Notes: generated by a model not told the origin, from the sequence alone. A DNA stretch of 37,045 nt from an uncultured Collinsella sp. (GCA_900541855.1 UQLD01000025.1:1-37045); one strand, 5' to 3'. Shown: positions 17,087 to 24,265, counted from the first letter of the stretch. Translations and numbers: made by a program.

Positions 17087-18375
17087 TGGCCCGTTTTCCC
17101 CTTGTTCCCACGGCACCCGAGCCCGAGCGTGCCATATTAGTTGGTGTTGAGTGGCGCGACAATGCGTGGCCGCTTGATCGTTCGCTTGACGAGCTTGAGC
17201 GCCTAGCCCATACGGCTGGCGCCCAGTGTGTGGCGCGTTTGTCACAGCGTCTGGTTAAGCCGTATCCAAAATCGTTTATCGGTTCCGGTAAGGTTGAAGA
17301 GCTGTGCGGCCTGGTGCATCGTATGGATGCCGATGTCGTTATTTTTGACGACGACCTGACGCCCTCGCAGCAATCCTATTTGGAGAAAGCCGTGGGCGAG
17401 CCGGTAAAGATTATCGATCGTACGGCACTGATCTTGGATATCTTTGGCCTTCATGCTCAGACGCGTGAGGGACGCCTGCAGGTACAGCTGGCACAGCTTC
17501 AATATCTGTTGCCTCGTCTGCGTGGCATGTGGAGCCACCTCGCCAAGGAACAGACGCGCGGCGGCATCGGCTCACGCTTTGGTCAGGGCGAAAGTCAGCT
17601 CGAGGTCGACCGTCGCCTCATTCGTAATAAGATCGCTGCGCTTCGTCGTGAGCTCAAGCAGGTTGAACAGCGTCGCGATGTTCAATCCAAGAGCCGCATT
17701 GAGTCACCGGTGTTTCGCGTCGCGTTAGCCGGTTATACCAATGCCGGTAAATCGACGTTGCTCAATCGTCTGACCGGCTCTACGGTACTTTCGCAGGACA
17801 AGTTGTTTGCTACGCTCGACCCGACGACGCGTTCGTATCGCCTGCCCGGCGGTCGCGGCATGACGATCACCGATACCGTCGGCTTTATTCAAAAGCTGCC
17901 GCATGGTCTGGTCGATGCCTTTAAATCGACACTGTCCGAGGTGTTGGGTGCCGATCTAATTCTCAAAGTCGTAGATGCGTCTGACGAGGACTATGAGCGG
18001 CAGCTGGAGGCTGTCGACCGCGTGCTTGATGAGATCGGTGCCGGCGAGCGTTTGACGCTTACGGTGTTCAATAAAATCGATCTTCTCGATAGCGTTGATC
18101 GATTGAGTTTCCGTCGTCGCTATCCCGAGGCCGTTCTGTTCTCAGCCCAGACGGGCGAGGGACTCGACGATCTCGTCGATCGCATTGCTCGCGAGGCAGC
18201 TGCCACCGATGTACTGCTTTCAGCCGACATTCCGTATCGTGAAGGTGCGCTCATCACGCTCGTGCATGAGCAGGGGACCCTTTTGCACGAGGAATATCTT
18301 GAGGATGGCGTTCGTATTGTGGCGAAACTGCCGGCTCGTATTGCACCGCGGCTCGAGCGTTATCGCACCGAGTAG
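17086..18375 (+). CDS. hflX: ribosome-associated GTPase HflX
   Basis: HflX is a GTPase that splits stalled or hibernating 70S ribosomes. The 429-residue protein has the N-terminal HflX domain with GKVEELCGLV and RTALILDIFGLHAQTREGRLQVQLA, then a coiled helix. The G domain follows: G1 GYTNAGKST near 217-225, G3 DTVGF and G4 NKID. It is the last gene of the miaB-miaA-hflX run. Its last 16 bases overlap the end of the convergent gene at 18360-19064, and no terminator separates them. Confidence 0.95.
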   Translation: MARFPLVPTAPEPERAILVGVEWRDNAWPLDRSLDELERLAHTAGAQCVARLSQRLVKPYPKSFIGSGKVEELCGLVHRMDADVVIFDDDLTPSQQSYLEKAVGEPVKIIDRTALILDIFGLHAQTREGRLQVQLAQLQYLLPRLRGMWSHLAKEQTRGGIGSRFGQGESQLEVDRRLIRNKIAALRRELKQVEQRRDVQSKSRIESPVFRVALAGYTNAGKSTLLNRLTGSTVLSQDKLFATLDPTTRSYRLPGGRGMTITDTVGFIQKLPHGLVDAFKSTLSEVLGADLILKVVDASDEDYERQLEAVDRVLDEIGAGERLTLTVFNKIDLLDSVDRLSFRRRYPEAVLFSAQTGEGLDDLVDRIAREAAATDVLLSADIPYREGALITLVHEQGTLLHEEYLEDGVRIVAKLPARIAPRLERYRTE

Positions 18376-19064
18376 GCGAGCTCCAAAATGCCCAGAATAA
18401 TGGGTTGATGCAGCAGATAAAAGGGGAGTGCATGACGTCCAAGGCTGGCGAGCGCCGGCAGGGGGTTGGCGTAGGCCCAGCTTAGGGCGGTCTTATCGAT
18501 TCCCTGCGCTATATGTGCGGCGAAGTATCCTGCAAGATACATAAAGATAAACGGGATGATGGGGTAGTAATCACCTGAAACAAACCCAAGGCTCGGAAAT
18601 CCCAGCCACGCCAGGTAGGGGACAGGGTAGATCGTTTTGGGGATACTCCAGGTGAGGGCGAACAACACAAGGCATAGCGACATGCCCCATCTCGCCGATA
18701 TCTTCTTAAGGACGGGATCGGTCAACGCCACGATGCCGGTACATGCGGTCATGCAGTAGATGATGCCAAAATTAACCGAATCGTCGACTGAGACAAGTGT
18801 TGTTGCCAACCAGACGACGAGTGCTGCTAAGGCGTATTTGGCGGCACGTTTGATATTGTTGCGCGAAAGGGTGCACATCCAACCCGCGATAAACAGGAAT
18901 ACCCAGCTGATGCTGGCACGCCAGATGTCTTGAAAGACGGTCTGTGTAAACCAGGGCATATCCCAACCGTACAGGTAGGCAAGATCGTAGCAAGCGTGAA
19001 AACCTGCCATTGAAATCATCGTAAACCCGCGGACGGTATCAAAGATGGTGATGCGTTTTTGCAT
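18360..19064 (-). CDS. DUF1624-type membrane acyltransferase-like protein
   Basis: The 234-residue protein has about seven membrane helices and begins with IFDTVRGFTMISMAGFHACYDLAYL, typical of DUF1624, the bacterial relatives of heparan-alpha-glucosaminide N-acetyltransferase. The conserved His in the first helix region (residue 23) and a late helix with PFYLLHQPIIL are present. The family is thought to move acyl groups across membranes; the substrate here is unknown. It is divergent in function from its neighbours, ends 16 bases inside hflX, and starts directly after the lexA stop on the same strand (the two touch at 19064), so it may be read from the lexA promoter. Confidence 0.75.
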   Translation of the reverse strand: MQKRITIFDTVRGFTMISMAGFHACYDLAYLYGWDMPWFTQTVFQDIWRASISWVFLFIAGWMCTLSRNNIKRAAKYALAALVVWLATTLVSVDDSVNFGIIYCMTACTGIVALTDPVLKKISARWGMSLCLVLFALTWSIPKTIYPVPYLAWLGFPSLGFVSGDYYPIIPFIFMYLAGYFAAHIAQGIDKTALSWAYANPLPALASLGRHALPFYLLHQPIILGILELAYSVR

Positions 19065-19708
19065 TACGAGAACCGGCGCATCAAGCCGACGACTTTGCCC
19101 AAGATAACGGGATTCGTTGCATAGATAGGCTCCATGGTGTCATTCTCGGGCTGCAGGCGTACGCGTCCCTGCTCCTTGTAGAACGTCTTGACGGTCGCTG
19201 AACCATCAATCATGGCCACGACAATTTCGCCGTTCATGGCACTCTTTTGTTCACGGACGATGATGTAATCGCCATTGAAGATGCCGACATTGATCATTGA
19301 GCTCCCATGTACCTCAAGGATAAAGGAACCCTGATCAGTGGCGATTTCGGTCGGGATAGTAAAAGTGTCTTCGATATTCTGCTCGGCTAGAATGGGAATC
19401 CCAGCCGCGACGCGACCAACGAGCGGTAGCGAGACCGTTCCGCGAGGTGCGGTGGGCTCGTCAGATTTAGAAATTGAGACCGAGGAACCGTCCTCGTTAA
19501 AGAGTTCCAGGGCGCGCGGTTTGGTGGCATCGCGCTTGAGTAGCCCGCGCGCCTCCAGGGCAGAGAGATGGGCGTGCACGGTGCTGGGGGAGGAAAGACC
19601 CACGGCAGAAGCCATCTCGCGCACGCTGGGCGGATAACCCTTCTCCTGCTGATATTCCTTGATGAAGTCGTAAATTTGCTGCTGACGCTTGGTAATTTTG
19701 CGAGCCAT
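19064..19708 (-). CDS. lexA: SOS repressor LexA
   Basis: LexA represses DNA-damage genes and cleaves itself when activated by RecA filaments. The 214-residue product has an N-terminal winged helix (about 1-65, SVREMASAVGLSSPSTVHAHL), the Ala102-Gly103 cleavage site in VAAGIPI, and the catalytic Ser137 (HGSSM) and Lys174 (TVKTFY). The start at 19708 follows AGAGGATGCCCTG on the minus strand. The longer frame to 19813 would run through the SOS boxes and is rejected; a start at the in-frame ATG seven codons upstream is possible but has no clear ribosome site. Three LexA boxes upstream imply autoregulation. Confidence 0.97.
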   Translation of the reverse strand: MARKITKRQQQIYDFIKEYQQEKGYPPSVREMASAVGLSSPSTVHAHLSALEARGLLKRDATKPRALELFNEDGSSVSISKSDEPTAPRGTVSLPLVGRVAAGIPILAEQNIEDTFTIPTEIATDQGSFILEVHGSSMINVGIFNGDYIIVREQKSAMNGEIVVAMIDGSATVKTFYKEQGRVRLQPENDTMEPIYATNPVILGKVVGLMRRFS

Positions 19709-19731
19709 CAGGGCATCCTCTCTACCCATGT

Positions 19732-19745
19732 CAAACAAATGTTCG
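19732..19745. promoter_or_regulatory. LexA box 1 of the lexA/LysM intergenic region
   Basis: CAAACAAATGTTCG matches the SOS box with one departure in the left half. It lies 23 bp upstream of the lexA start codon. Its centre is 28 bp from that of box 2. Confidence 0.75.
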
Positions 19746-19753
19746 AATTTTGC

Positions 19754-19781
19754 TTGACAGGAACAACTGTTCGAAGATAAT
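19754..19781 (+). promoter_or_regulatory. promoter for the LysM gene, overlapped by LexA box 2
   Basis: TTGACA (19754-19759), a 16-bp spacer and GATAAT (19776-19781) form a strong promoter reading toward the LysM gene. The LexA box occupies 14 of the 16 spacer bases. A lexA promoter on the other strand is not equally clear. Confidence 0.75.
19760..19773. promoter_or_regulatory. LexA box 2
   Basis: GGAACAACTGTTCG, read as CGAACAGTTGTTCC on the minus strand, matches the SOS box with one end mismatch. It sits in the spacer of the plus-strand promoter. Confidence 0.85.
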
Positions 19782-19787
19782 AATAAC

Positions 19788-19801
19788 CGAACATTCGTTC
19801 T
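19788..19801. promoter_or_regulatory. LexA box 3
   Basis: CGAACATTCGTTCT matches the SOS box with only its last base off. It lies just downstream of the plus-strand -10 element, and its centre is exactly 28 bp from that of box 2. Confidence 0.85.
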
Positions 19802-19871
19802 CGCGCTAGACATTTTTGTCCGCGCGGCTTGATAAAACTGTTCTCAGCAAAACACGCGAGAGGAGAACATG

Positions 19872-20321
19872 ATGAACGCAACGAATATGGTCCAGGGAAG
19901 CCTCGCCCTTAAGCTCGAGACGCCTGTAGAACCCACTTTTACGGTTGTTCAGGGTGGCCGCTCCGGCTTTCAGCCTTTGACCGTAAAGCCTGCTCGCAAT
20001 CAGAAGGCTGTAGTCGCGCCGGGCCGCGTTGCCCTCAAGGTTCCGACGATTGTCGCCGTTGCCGTTGCGCTTACGCTCTTCTTTGTCCTCGCTACGTCGG
20101 TCTTTAGCGCTCGTCACGCCGCGTATGCCGAGTCCGTTTCCAACGTTACCTACGAGACCATTCGCGTTCAACCTGGTGATTCTCTTTGGTCGCTTGCCGA
20201 GGAATATCCAATCGAAGGCCTTTCCACGCAAGAGACTTCCGACATGATCCGTAACGTCAATCATCTGGAGCATGGTTCGCTCGCCGCCGGTGCGCATCTT
20301 AAGGTTCCTGCTCGTTCGTAA
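19872..20321 (+). CDS. LysM-domain membrane protein, probable SOS cell-division inhibitor (YneA/DivS-like)
   Basis: The protein (149 residues from this start) has a cytoplasmic N-terminus of about 58 residues, one membrane helix (about 59-80) and an extracytoplasmic LysM domain for peptidoglycan binding (about 98-147; VQPGDSLWSLAEEYP). The architecture and position, divergent from lexA with LexA boxes on its promoter and nrdR downstream, match Bacillus YneA and Corynebacterium DivS, which delay septation during the SOS response. That role is inferred from context. AGGAG at 19861-19865 sits six bases before ATG 19872; ATG 19869 is possible but only three bases away. Confidence 0.82.
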   Translation: MNATNMVQGSLALKLETPVEPTFTVVQGGRSGFQPLTVKPARNQKAVVAPGRVALKVPTIVAVAVALTLFFVLATSVFSARHAAYAESVSNVTYETIRVQPGDSLWSLAEEYPIEGLSTQETSDMIRNVNHLEHGSLAAGAHLKVPARS

Positions 20322-20334
20322 TCATTATCGCGCT

Positions 20335-20378
20335 GCGCATGGTACCCTTGTTATCGTTTAAGAGGAGGTACCATGCGC
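20335..20378 (+). promoter_or_regulatory. 12-bp inverted repeat enclosing the nrdR start codon
   Basis: GCGCATGGTACC (20335-20346) and GGTACCATGCGC (20367-20378) are perfectly complementary, with a 20-base loop. The right arm contains the nrdR ATG (20373) and the last bases of its ribosome site (AGAGGAGG, 20361-20368). If formed in RNA, the stem would hide the start codon. It does not resemble the AT-rich NrdR box. Confidence 0.65.
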
Positions 20379-20816
20379 TGTCCCAAATGCGGCAAGGCAC
20401 ATACCCGCGTCGTTGATTCCCGTATGCAGGAGTCAAATAACACCATTAAGCGCCGTCGTGAATGTTGCTCGTGTAACTATCGCTTTACAACGTTCGAGCG
20501 ATGCGAAGACCCAATTGAGGTCATTAAGTCGGACGGAACCAAGCAGCGGTTCGATCGCAATAAGCTGCTCGTCGGCTTGATGCGTGCTACCATCAAGCGC
20601 GATATCGACACTAAGAAGCTCAATGAGATTATCGACGACATCGAGGTCGAGCTGCGCTCTCGCACGTTGACGGCCGTCACGTCGCATGAGTTGGGTGACA
20701 TGGTGCTCAAGCGCTTGGCCAAGATCGACAAGGTGGCGTACATCCGCTTTGCCTCGGTCTACCGCGATTTCAAAGACGTCGATGAGTTTCTGCAAGAGCT
20801 CGACAAGCTAAGGTGA
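20373..20816 (+). CDS. nrdR: transcriptional repressor NrdR
   Basis: NrdR senses ATP and dATP and represses ribonucleotide reductase genes. The 147-residue protein has the zinc ribbon with Cys3, Cys6, Cys31 and Cys34, then an ATP-cone domain (about 49-139; VIKSDGTKQRFDRNKL). The length is standard. AGAGGAGG precedes the ATG, and the start codon lies within a strong inverted repeat. dut follows after four bases, pairing a dNTP-supply regulator with dUTP clean-up. Its place after lexA and a LysM gene is shared with corynebacteria. Confidence 0.97.
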   Translation: MRCPKCGKAHTRVVDSRMQESNNTIKRRRECCSCNYRFTTFERCEDPIEVIKSDGTKQRFDRNKLLVGLMRATIKRDIDTKKLNEIIDDIEVELRSRTLTAVTSHELGDMVLKRLAKIDKVAYIRFASVYRDFKDVDEFLQELDKLR

Positions 20817-20820
20817 TTCC

Positions 20821-21264
20821 ATGTCCAACATTACCGTCAACATAAAGCGTCTCGACCCCACCGTCGAGCTTCCCAAATACGCCCATCCCACCGATGCCGG
20901 CTTGGATCTGCGCTCCAACGAGGACTGCGTCCTGAAGCCCTTCGAACGTCGTCTGGTCTCTACCGGGCTGGCCATCGCCCTGCCCGATGGCTACGCCGGC
21001 TTCGTCCAGCCCCGCAGCGGCTTGGCCATCAAGCAGGGCCTGTCTATAGTCAATACGCCGGGCCTTATCGACGCCCACTACCGAGGAGAACTCAAGGTTA
21101 TCCTCATCAACCTTGATCCCTCCAACAACATCCAAATCAACAAAGGCGACCGCATAGCCCAACTTGTCATCCAAGAAGTCCCCACGGTCAACCTCGTAGA
21201 AGTAGAAGAACTAGACGAAACCGACCGAGGCAACGGAGGCTTCGGCTCCTCCGGCGTCGCCTAG
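20821..21264 (+). CDS. dut: dUTP diphosphatase
   Basis: dUTPase hydrolyses dUTP to dUMP and pyrophosphate, keeping uracil out of DNA and feeding dTMP synthesis. The 147-residue product carries all five trimeric dUTPase motifs: AGLDLRS, PRSGLAIK, GLIDAHYRGEL, GDRIAQLVI and RGNGGFGSSG. The ATG follows AAGGTGATTCC. From about 21120 to the stop, codons shift to GAA, CAA, ATA, CTA and GGA, unlike the first half and the neighbours. The protein still looks complete. Downstream lies the hairpin-rich non-coding region. Confidence 0.96.
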   Translation: MSNITVNIKRLDPTVELPKYAHPTDAGLDLRSNEDCVLKPFERRLVSTGLAIALPDGYAGFVQPRSGLAIKQGLSIVNTPGLIDAHYRGELKVILINLDPSNNIQINKGDRIAQLVIQEVPTVNLVEVEELDETDRGNGGFGSSGVA

Positions 21265-21276
21265 TTGCTTCCGTCC

Positions 21277-21380
21277 GCTCACCCGTGGGAGGACCCTATA
21301 TATCATCCCATGCTCAAACATTCTCGCTGCGCTGCGAAACTGCGCGTGGGACGATATATAGGGCCCTCCCACGGGTGAGC
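21277..21380 (-). repeat. hairpin element copy A (core on minus strand)
   Basis: Two 33-base arms (21277-21309 and 21348-21380) are complementary except at two positions. The loop carries the core also found in copies B and C, here reading GAATGTTTGAGCATGG on the minus strand. The outer arm, beginning GCTCACCCGTGGGAGG, is unrelated to that of copy B beyond the ATATCGT-YCCACG inner stem. It lies 12 bp after the dut stop and could terminate dut or the convergent glycosyltransferase transcript. Confidence 0.8.
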
Positions 21381-21449
21381 TACGTTTGCATGCTTGTAAC
21401 TACCGTGCCTCTTCGCTTGAAGCTGATAGCATTAATCGATTTGTAAGCC

Positions 21450-21482
21450 GGTGCGACAAGGGAGTTTCTCCTTTGTCGCACC
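21450..21482. terminator. strong hairpin between element copies A and B, possible terminator
   Basis: GGTGCGACAAGGGAG and CTCCTTTGTCGCACC form a 15-bp stem with one G-U pair and a TTT loop. It does not share the core of the flanking elements. Moderately T-rich sequence follows on the plus strand (AGCTTTCT). It lies between convergent genes and may act in either direction. Confidence 0.55.
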
Positions 21483-21527
21483 AGCTTTCTAGTCGGATTG
21501 CAATTTGTTTTCAAGCAGGAAGCCTCT

Positions 21528-21626
21528 CGTCCGGGACTCACCCATATCGTTCCACGCGCAGTTTCGCAGCGAGCGCAGCGAAGCGAGAATGTTTGAGCAT
21601 GGAATGATATGGGTGAGTCCCGGACG
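21528..21626 (+). repeat. hairpin element copy B
   Basis: Two 29-base arms (21528-21556 and 21598-21626) are complementary except at two positions. The loop runs CGCAGTTTCGCAGCG, an insertion relative to copy A, then GCGAGAATGTTTGAG. The outer arm, CGTCCGGGACTCACCC, differs from that of copy A but pairs with its own partner. One inner pair changes from C-G in copy A to T-A here. Confidence 0.8.
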
Positions 21627-21639
21627 GGTGGGATTAGTG

Positions 21640-21685
21640 CGCCCTGCGAAGCGAGAATGTTTGAGCATGGAATGATATAAGGGCG
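21640..21685 (+). repeat. hairpin element copy C (partial)
   Basis: This copy repeats the right half of copy B exactly, from GCGAAGCGAGAATG through ATGGAATGATAT, but lacks the left half. A short stem, CGCCCT against AGGGCG, closes it. It ends 26 bp before the end of the minus-strand glycosyltransferase gene. Confidence 0.7.
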
Positions 21686-21711
21686 GCTCCGGCAGAGCGG
21701 CGGACATTCGA

Positions 21712-23013
21712 CTAGCGGATATGCGCGGGCTTTCCGCCCCAGTAGAAGCGGCAGAAGGCTCGTTTGCGCTTTTGGGGCTTGCCTGCGAGCTCCATGGTTG
21801 CGATGGCGATATCCTCGGCTGCGCGTGGGCGTCGCAGCACTTCGCCATTGATGAGCAGTGCCTTGAGCGACTCGGGATGATCGTGGAGATGGCGCAACGT
21901 CACGATCAGCTCGCGTGCGGTGGTGACATGCATGCTGGCGCCCATGCCAGTGAGCATGGTGGTGTTGGCCTTTTCCTGGCCATAGGACTTGCCCAGCAGA
22001 ATCATCGGCAGGTGTGCGCACAGGCATTCGGTAACGGTGAGTCCGCCCGATTTGAGAATTGCCAGGTCACAGCCGTGCATAAGCGCTGCCATGTCATCGA
22101 CATAGTCAAGAACCGTGACGTTCTCGAGTTTCATGGCATCGAAGAGCGTTTTGAGACGGGTGGCATATTCGGCGTCCTTGCCCGGCAAAAAGACAAAGTG
22201 CATGTCCTCGAAGCTGCGCAGGAAGGGGAGAGTGCGGTCCATCTCCGCGCGAAAGCGAACGTACGGTTGAGGCAAACTGGCACCAGCCATTACCAGCACA
22301 ATGGTCTTGTTGGTGGGGAGATTGAACTTCTTTAGCTCTTCCTCACGATTGTAATCCGTATCGAACCCGGCGCGAATGGGGATGCCTGTAATGCGGATCT
22401 TTGCCTCGGGAACCTTGCGGGGGCGGAGTGTTTCGGCCATAAACTCATTTGCCACGCAGAATAGGTCGGTGTCCTTATGGGGCCACCAGCCCTCGACCTC
22501 GTAATCGGTCGGTACGCAAATGACGGGATAATCGATGCCCGTAATGATGCGCGCGCCGACGGCGACGTTGGCTGCCGTGATGTGCGTGGCGACCACGGCA
22601 ATGGGCCTACGAGTCCGAACGTACTCGTTAAATGCGGGGAACATGATGCGCGACCATGCCGTGCCACCGCCCCAAAGCAGGTGTCCGGTAAGGGTATAAC
22701 GCCAGGTCAAGTCATAAATTGGGCGCGTGGCGCCGGTAAACGAGGCGGCCGTTTTGTTGCCGTCGAATTTTATGCGTCCAAAATCGAGGATATCGAGCAC
22801 TTCAATCTCAACATCCTCGGGGATGCCATTGGTGCCGCGGATAAGGTCGAATGCCTGCGCAATCGCATTTGCGGCGGCCTTGTGGCCCGAGCCGACCGAG
22901 GCGTGCACGATGGTCACGAGAGGTTTTTGCTGAGCCAAGAGCGTGGTTTGTTCCGATTGGGGAGTGCTGTGTGTGAGCAGGGGAGCGTCGTCGCGCGTCT
23001 GCGTTTGATCCAT
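21712..23013 (-). CDS. MGDG synthase/UgtP-family glycosyltransferase
   Basis: The 433-residue protein belongs to the GT-B glycosyltransferases that add sugars to diacylglycerol. The N-terminal domain has HASVGSGHKAAANAIAQAF near residues 38-56. The C-terminal domain has LDYVDDMAALMHGCDLAILKS followed by GGLTVTE and YGQEKANT, the sugar-nucleotide site of the family. Bacterial relatives make mono- or diglucosyl-diacylglycerol as membrane lipid and lipoteichoic acid anchor; donor and acceptor here are unknown. A hydrophilic N-terminus of about 30 residues is not conserved. The start follows GGGGAGTTATCG on the minus strand. It diverges from trxB and converges on dut. Confidence 0.85.
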   Translation of the reverse strand: MDQTQTRDDAPLLTHSTPQSEQTTLLAQQKPLVTIVHASVGSGHKAAANAIAQAFDLIRGTNGIPEDVEIEVLDILDFGRIKFDGNKTAASFTGATRPIYDLTWRYTLTGHLLWGGGTAWSRIMFPAFNEYVRTRRPIAVVATHITAANVAVGARIITGIDYPVICVPTDYEVEGWWPHKDTDLFCVANEFMAETLRPRKVPEAKIRITGIPIRAGFDTDYNREEELKKFNLPTNKTIVLVMAGASLPQPYVRFRAEMDRTLPFLRSFEDMHFVFLPGKDAEYATRLKTLFDAMKLENVTVLDYVDDMAALMHGCDLAILKSGGLTVTECLCAHLPMILLGKSYGQEKANTTMLTGMGASMHVTTARELIVTLRHLHDHPESLKALLINGEVLRRPRAAEDIAIATMELAGKPQKRKRAFCRFYWGGKPAHIR

Positions 23014-23130
23014 CGATAACTCCCCTTCATCTTAGTTTCGCAAGTAATCATTGTAGTGCATGAGTGTCACGTTCGTCTAAATTTGGGTATGAGCGCAAAG
23101 AACGCCAATCTTTCGACAGGAGGTCTCTTC

Positions 23131-24069
23131 ATGACTACCCATCAGCCGATCGATGTTGCTATTATCGGCGGCGGTCCTGCGGGCTATGCCGCAGCCATTT
23201 ATGCGGCGCGTGCCAACCTAACGACGACTGTGATTGAACAGGGCATGTCGGGAGGACAGATCGCCACAACCAATGAGGTCGAGAACTATCCGGGCATTCC
23301 GCTGCTGAGTGGAGCCGAGCTTGGCGAGCGTTTTCAGCAGCATGCAGAGGGCCTGGGAGCACAGGTTGCATGGAGCATGGTTACGGGTATCGATTACGAT
23401 GCCGATTCAGCGCTGTTTACGGTACATCACGATACGGGCGATACGGTTGCCTCGAGCGTTATCGCTTGCATGGGTGCCACGCCGCGATCTGCGGGTTTTG
23501 TTGGCGAGGATACGTATCGCGGTCGTGGCGTTTCGTATTGCGCGACGTGCGACGGCATGTTCTTTCGTGGCAAGCAGGTTTTTGTTATCGGCGGCGGCAA
23601 TGCTGCCTGCGAGGAAGCCCTGTTCTTGTCAGAAATCGCCAGCAGCGTGACCATCGTTTTGCGCCGCGATCAGTTCCGTGCCCCTGATGGCGTGGTTCAA
23701 AAGGTGCTCGCAAAAGATAATATTTCAGTTAGGTACCAAACTAGTATTGTCGAACTATCGGGCGAGGCTATGCCCACGACTATCACGTTTAAGGACAACG
23801 CTACCGGTGGTACCTATTCTGAGTCCTTTGATCCTGGTTCGTTTGGCATTTTTGTCTTTGCTGGCACGCAGCCGCATACCGAGCTTGTAGAGCATCTGGT
23901 GGATTTGGCGCCCGACGGCGGTATTTTGACCGACGAATCGATGGCCACCCGCACGCCTGGCTTATTTGCTGCCGGCGATATCCGTTCCAAGCGGTTACGC
24001 CAAGTTGTGACCGCTGTTTCGGACGGAGCTATAGCGGCTACCAGCGCATACGCTTTTCTACGCGGATAA
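23131..24069 (+). CDS. trxB: thioredoxin-disulfide reductase
   Basis: TrxB passes electrons from NADPH through FAD to thioredoxin. The 312-residue protein has the FAD motif GGGPAGYAAA near residues 13-22, the redox-active pair Cys137-Ala-Thr-Cys140, the NADPH motif GGGNAACEEA and the C-terminal FAD motif GLFAAGDIR. The ATG at 23131 is set by ACAGGAGGT at 23116-23124; the frame is open to 23056 but the extension has no ribosome site. No thioredoxin gene lies nearby. A strong terminator follows. Confidence 0.95.
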   Translation: MTTHQPIDVAIIGGGPAGYAAAIYAARANLTTTVIEQGMSGGQIATTNEVENYPGIPLLSGAELGERFQQHAEGLGAQVAWSMVTGIDYDADSALFTVHHDTGDTVASSVIACMGATPRSAGFVGEDTYRGRGVSYCATCDGMFFRGKQVFVIGGGNAACEEALFLSEIASSVTIVLRRDQFRAPDGVVQKVLAKDNISVRYQTSIVELSGEAMPTTITFKDNATGGTYSESFDPGSFGIFVFAGTQPHTELVEHLVDLAPDGGILTDESMATRTPGLFAAGDIRSKRLRQVVTAVSDGAIAATSAYAFLRG

Positions 24070-24108
24070 GTACGATAATATATCTTATGTAAGGTTGTTC
24101 TATCACTT

Positions 24109-24157
24109 AAACATCCTGCACAACGAGCTTAAGGCAACGTTGTCGCGGGATGTTTTG
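24109..24157 (+). terminator. terminator after trxB
   Basis: AACATCC-TGC-ACAACG pairs with CGTTGT-CGC-GGGATGTT around a 12-base loop, with a small internal mismatch. TTTTGTTGTG follows on the plus strand. Confidence 0.75.
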
Positions 24158-24239
24158 TTGTGCAAAGTCTGAGCCAATTATCTTGCGGCCGGACCCGAGC
24201 CAAAGCCGATGATCATATCGTTCATTGTGGTATGCAAAA

Positions 24240-24265
24240 CTAGATAATCTAGAATACAATATAAA
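24240..24265 (+). promoter_or_regulatory. palindrome and -10 region upstream of the DUF1836 gene
   Basis: CTAGATAATCTAG (24240-24252) is a perfect 6-1-6 palindrome directly upstream of TACAAT (24255-24260) and an overlapping TATAAA (24260-24265). No good -35 is visible, which would fit an activator or repressor site close to the polymerase. The ribosome site GGAGGT lies just before the start codon. Confidence 0.45.

Noticed and set aside
21638..21660. GTGCGCCCTGCGAAG resembling a group II intron 5' end
   Set aside because: The match is eight bases within repeat copy C. No reverse transcriptase or domain V follows.
21277..21685. CRISPR array
   Set aside because: Copies are palindromic, in different orientations and unevenly spaced, with no uniform repeat-spacer pattern or cas genes.
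21380..22027. Minus-strand frame running out of the repeat elements into the glycosyltransferase
   Set aside because: Half of it translates hairpin element copies and the rest overlaps the real gene in another frame.
22255..22275. LexA-box-like CGAACGTACGGTTG
   Set aside because: The right half does not match GTTCG, and it lies inside the glycosyltransferase coding sequence.
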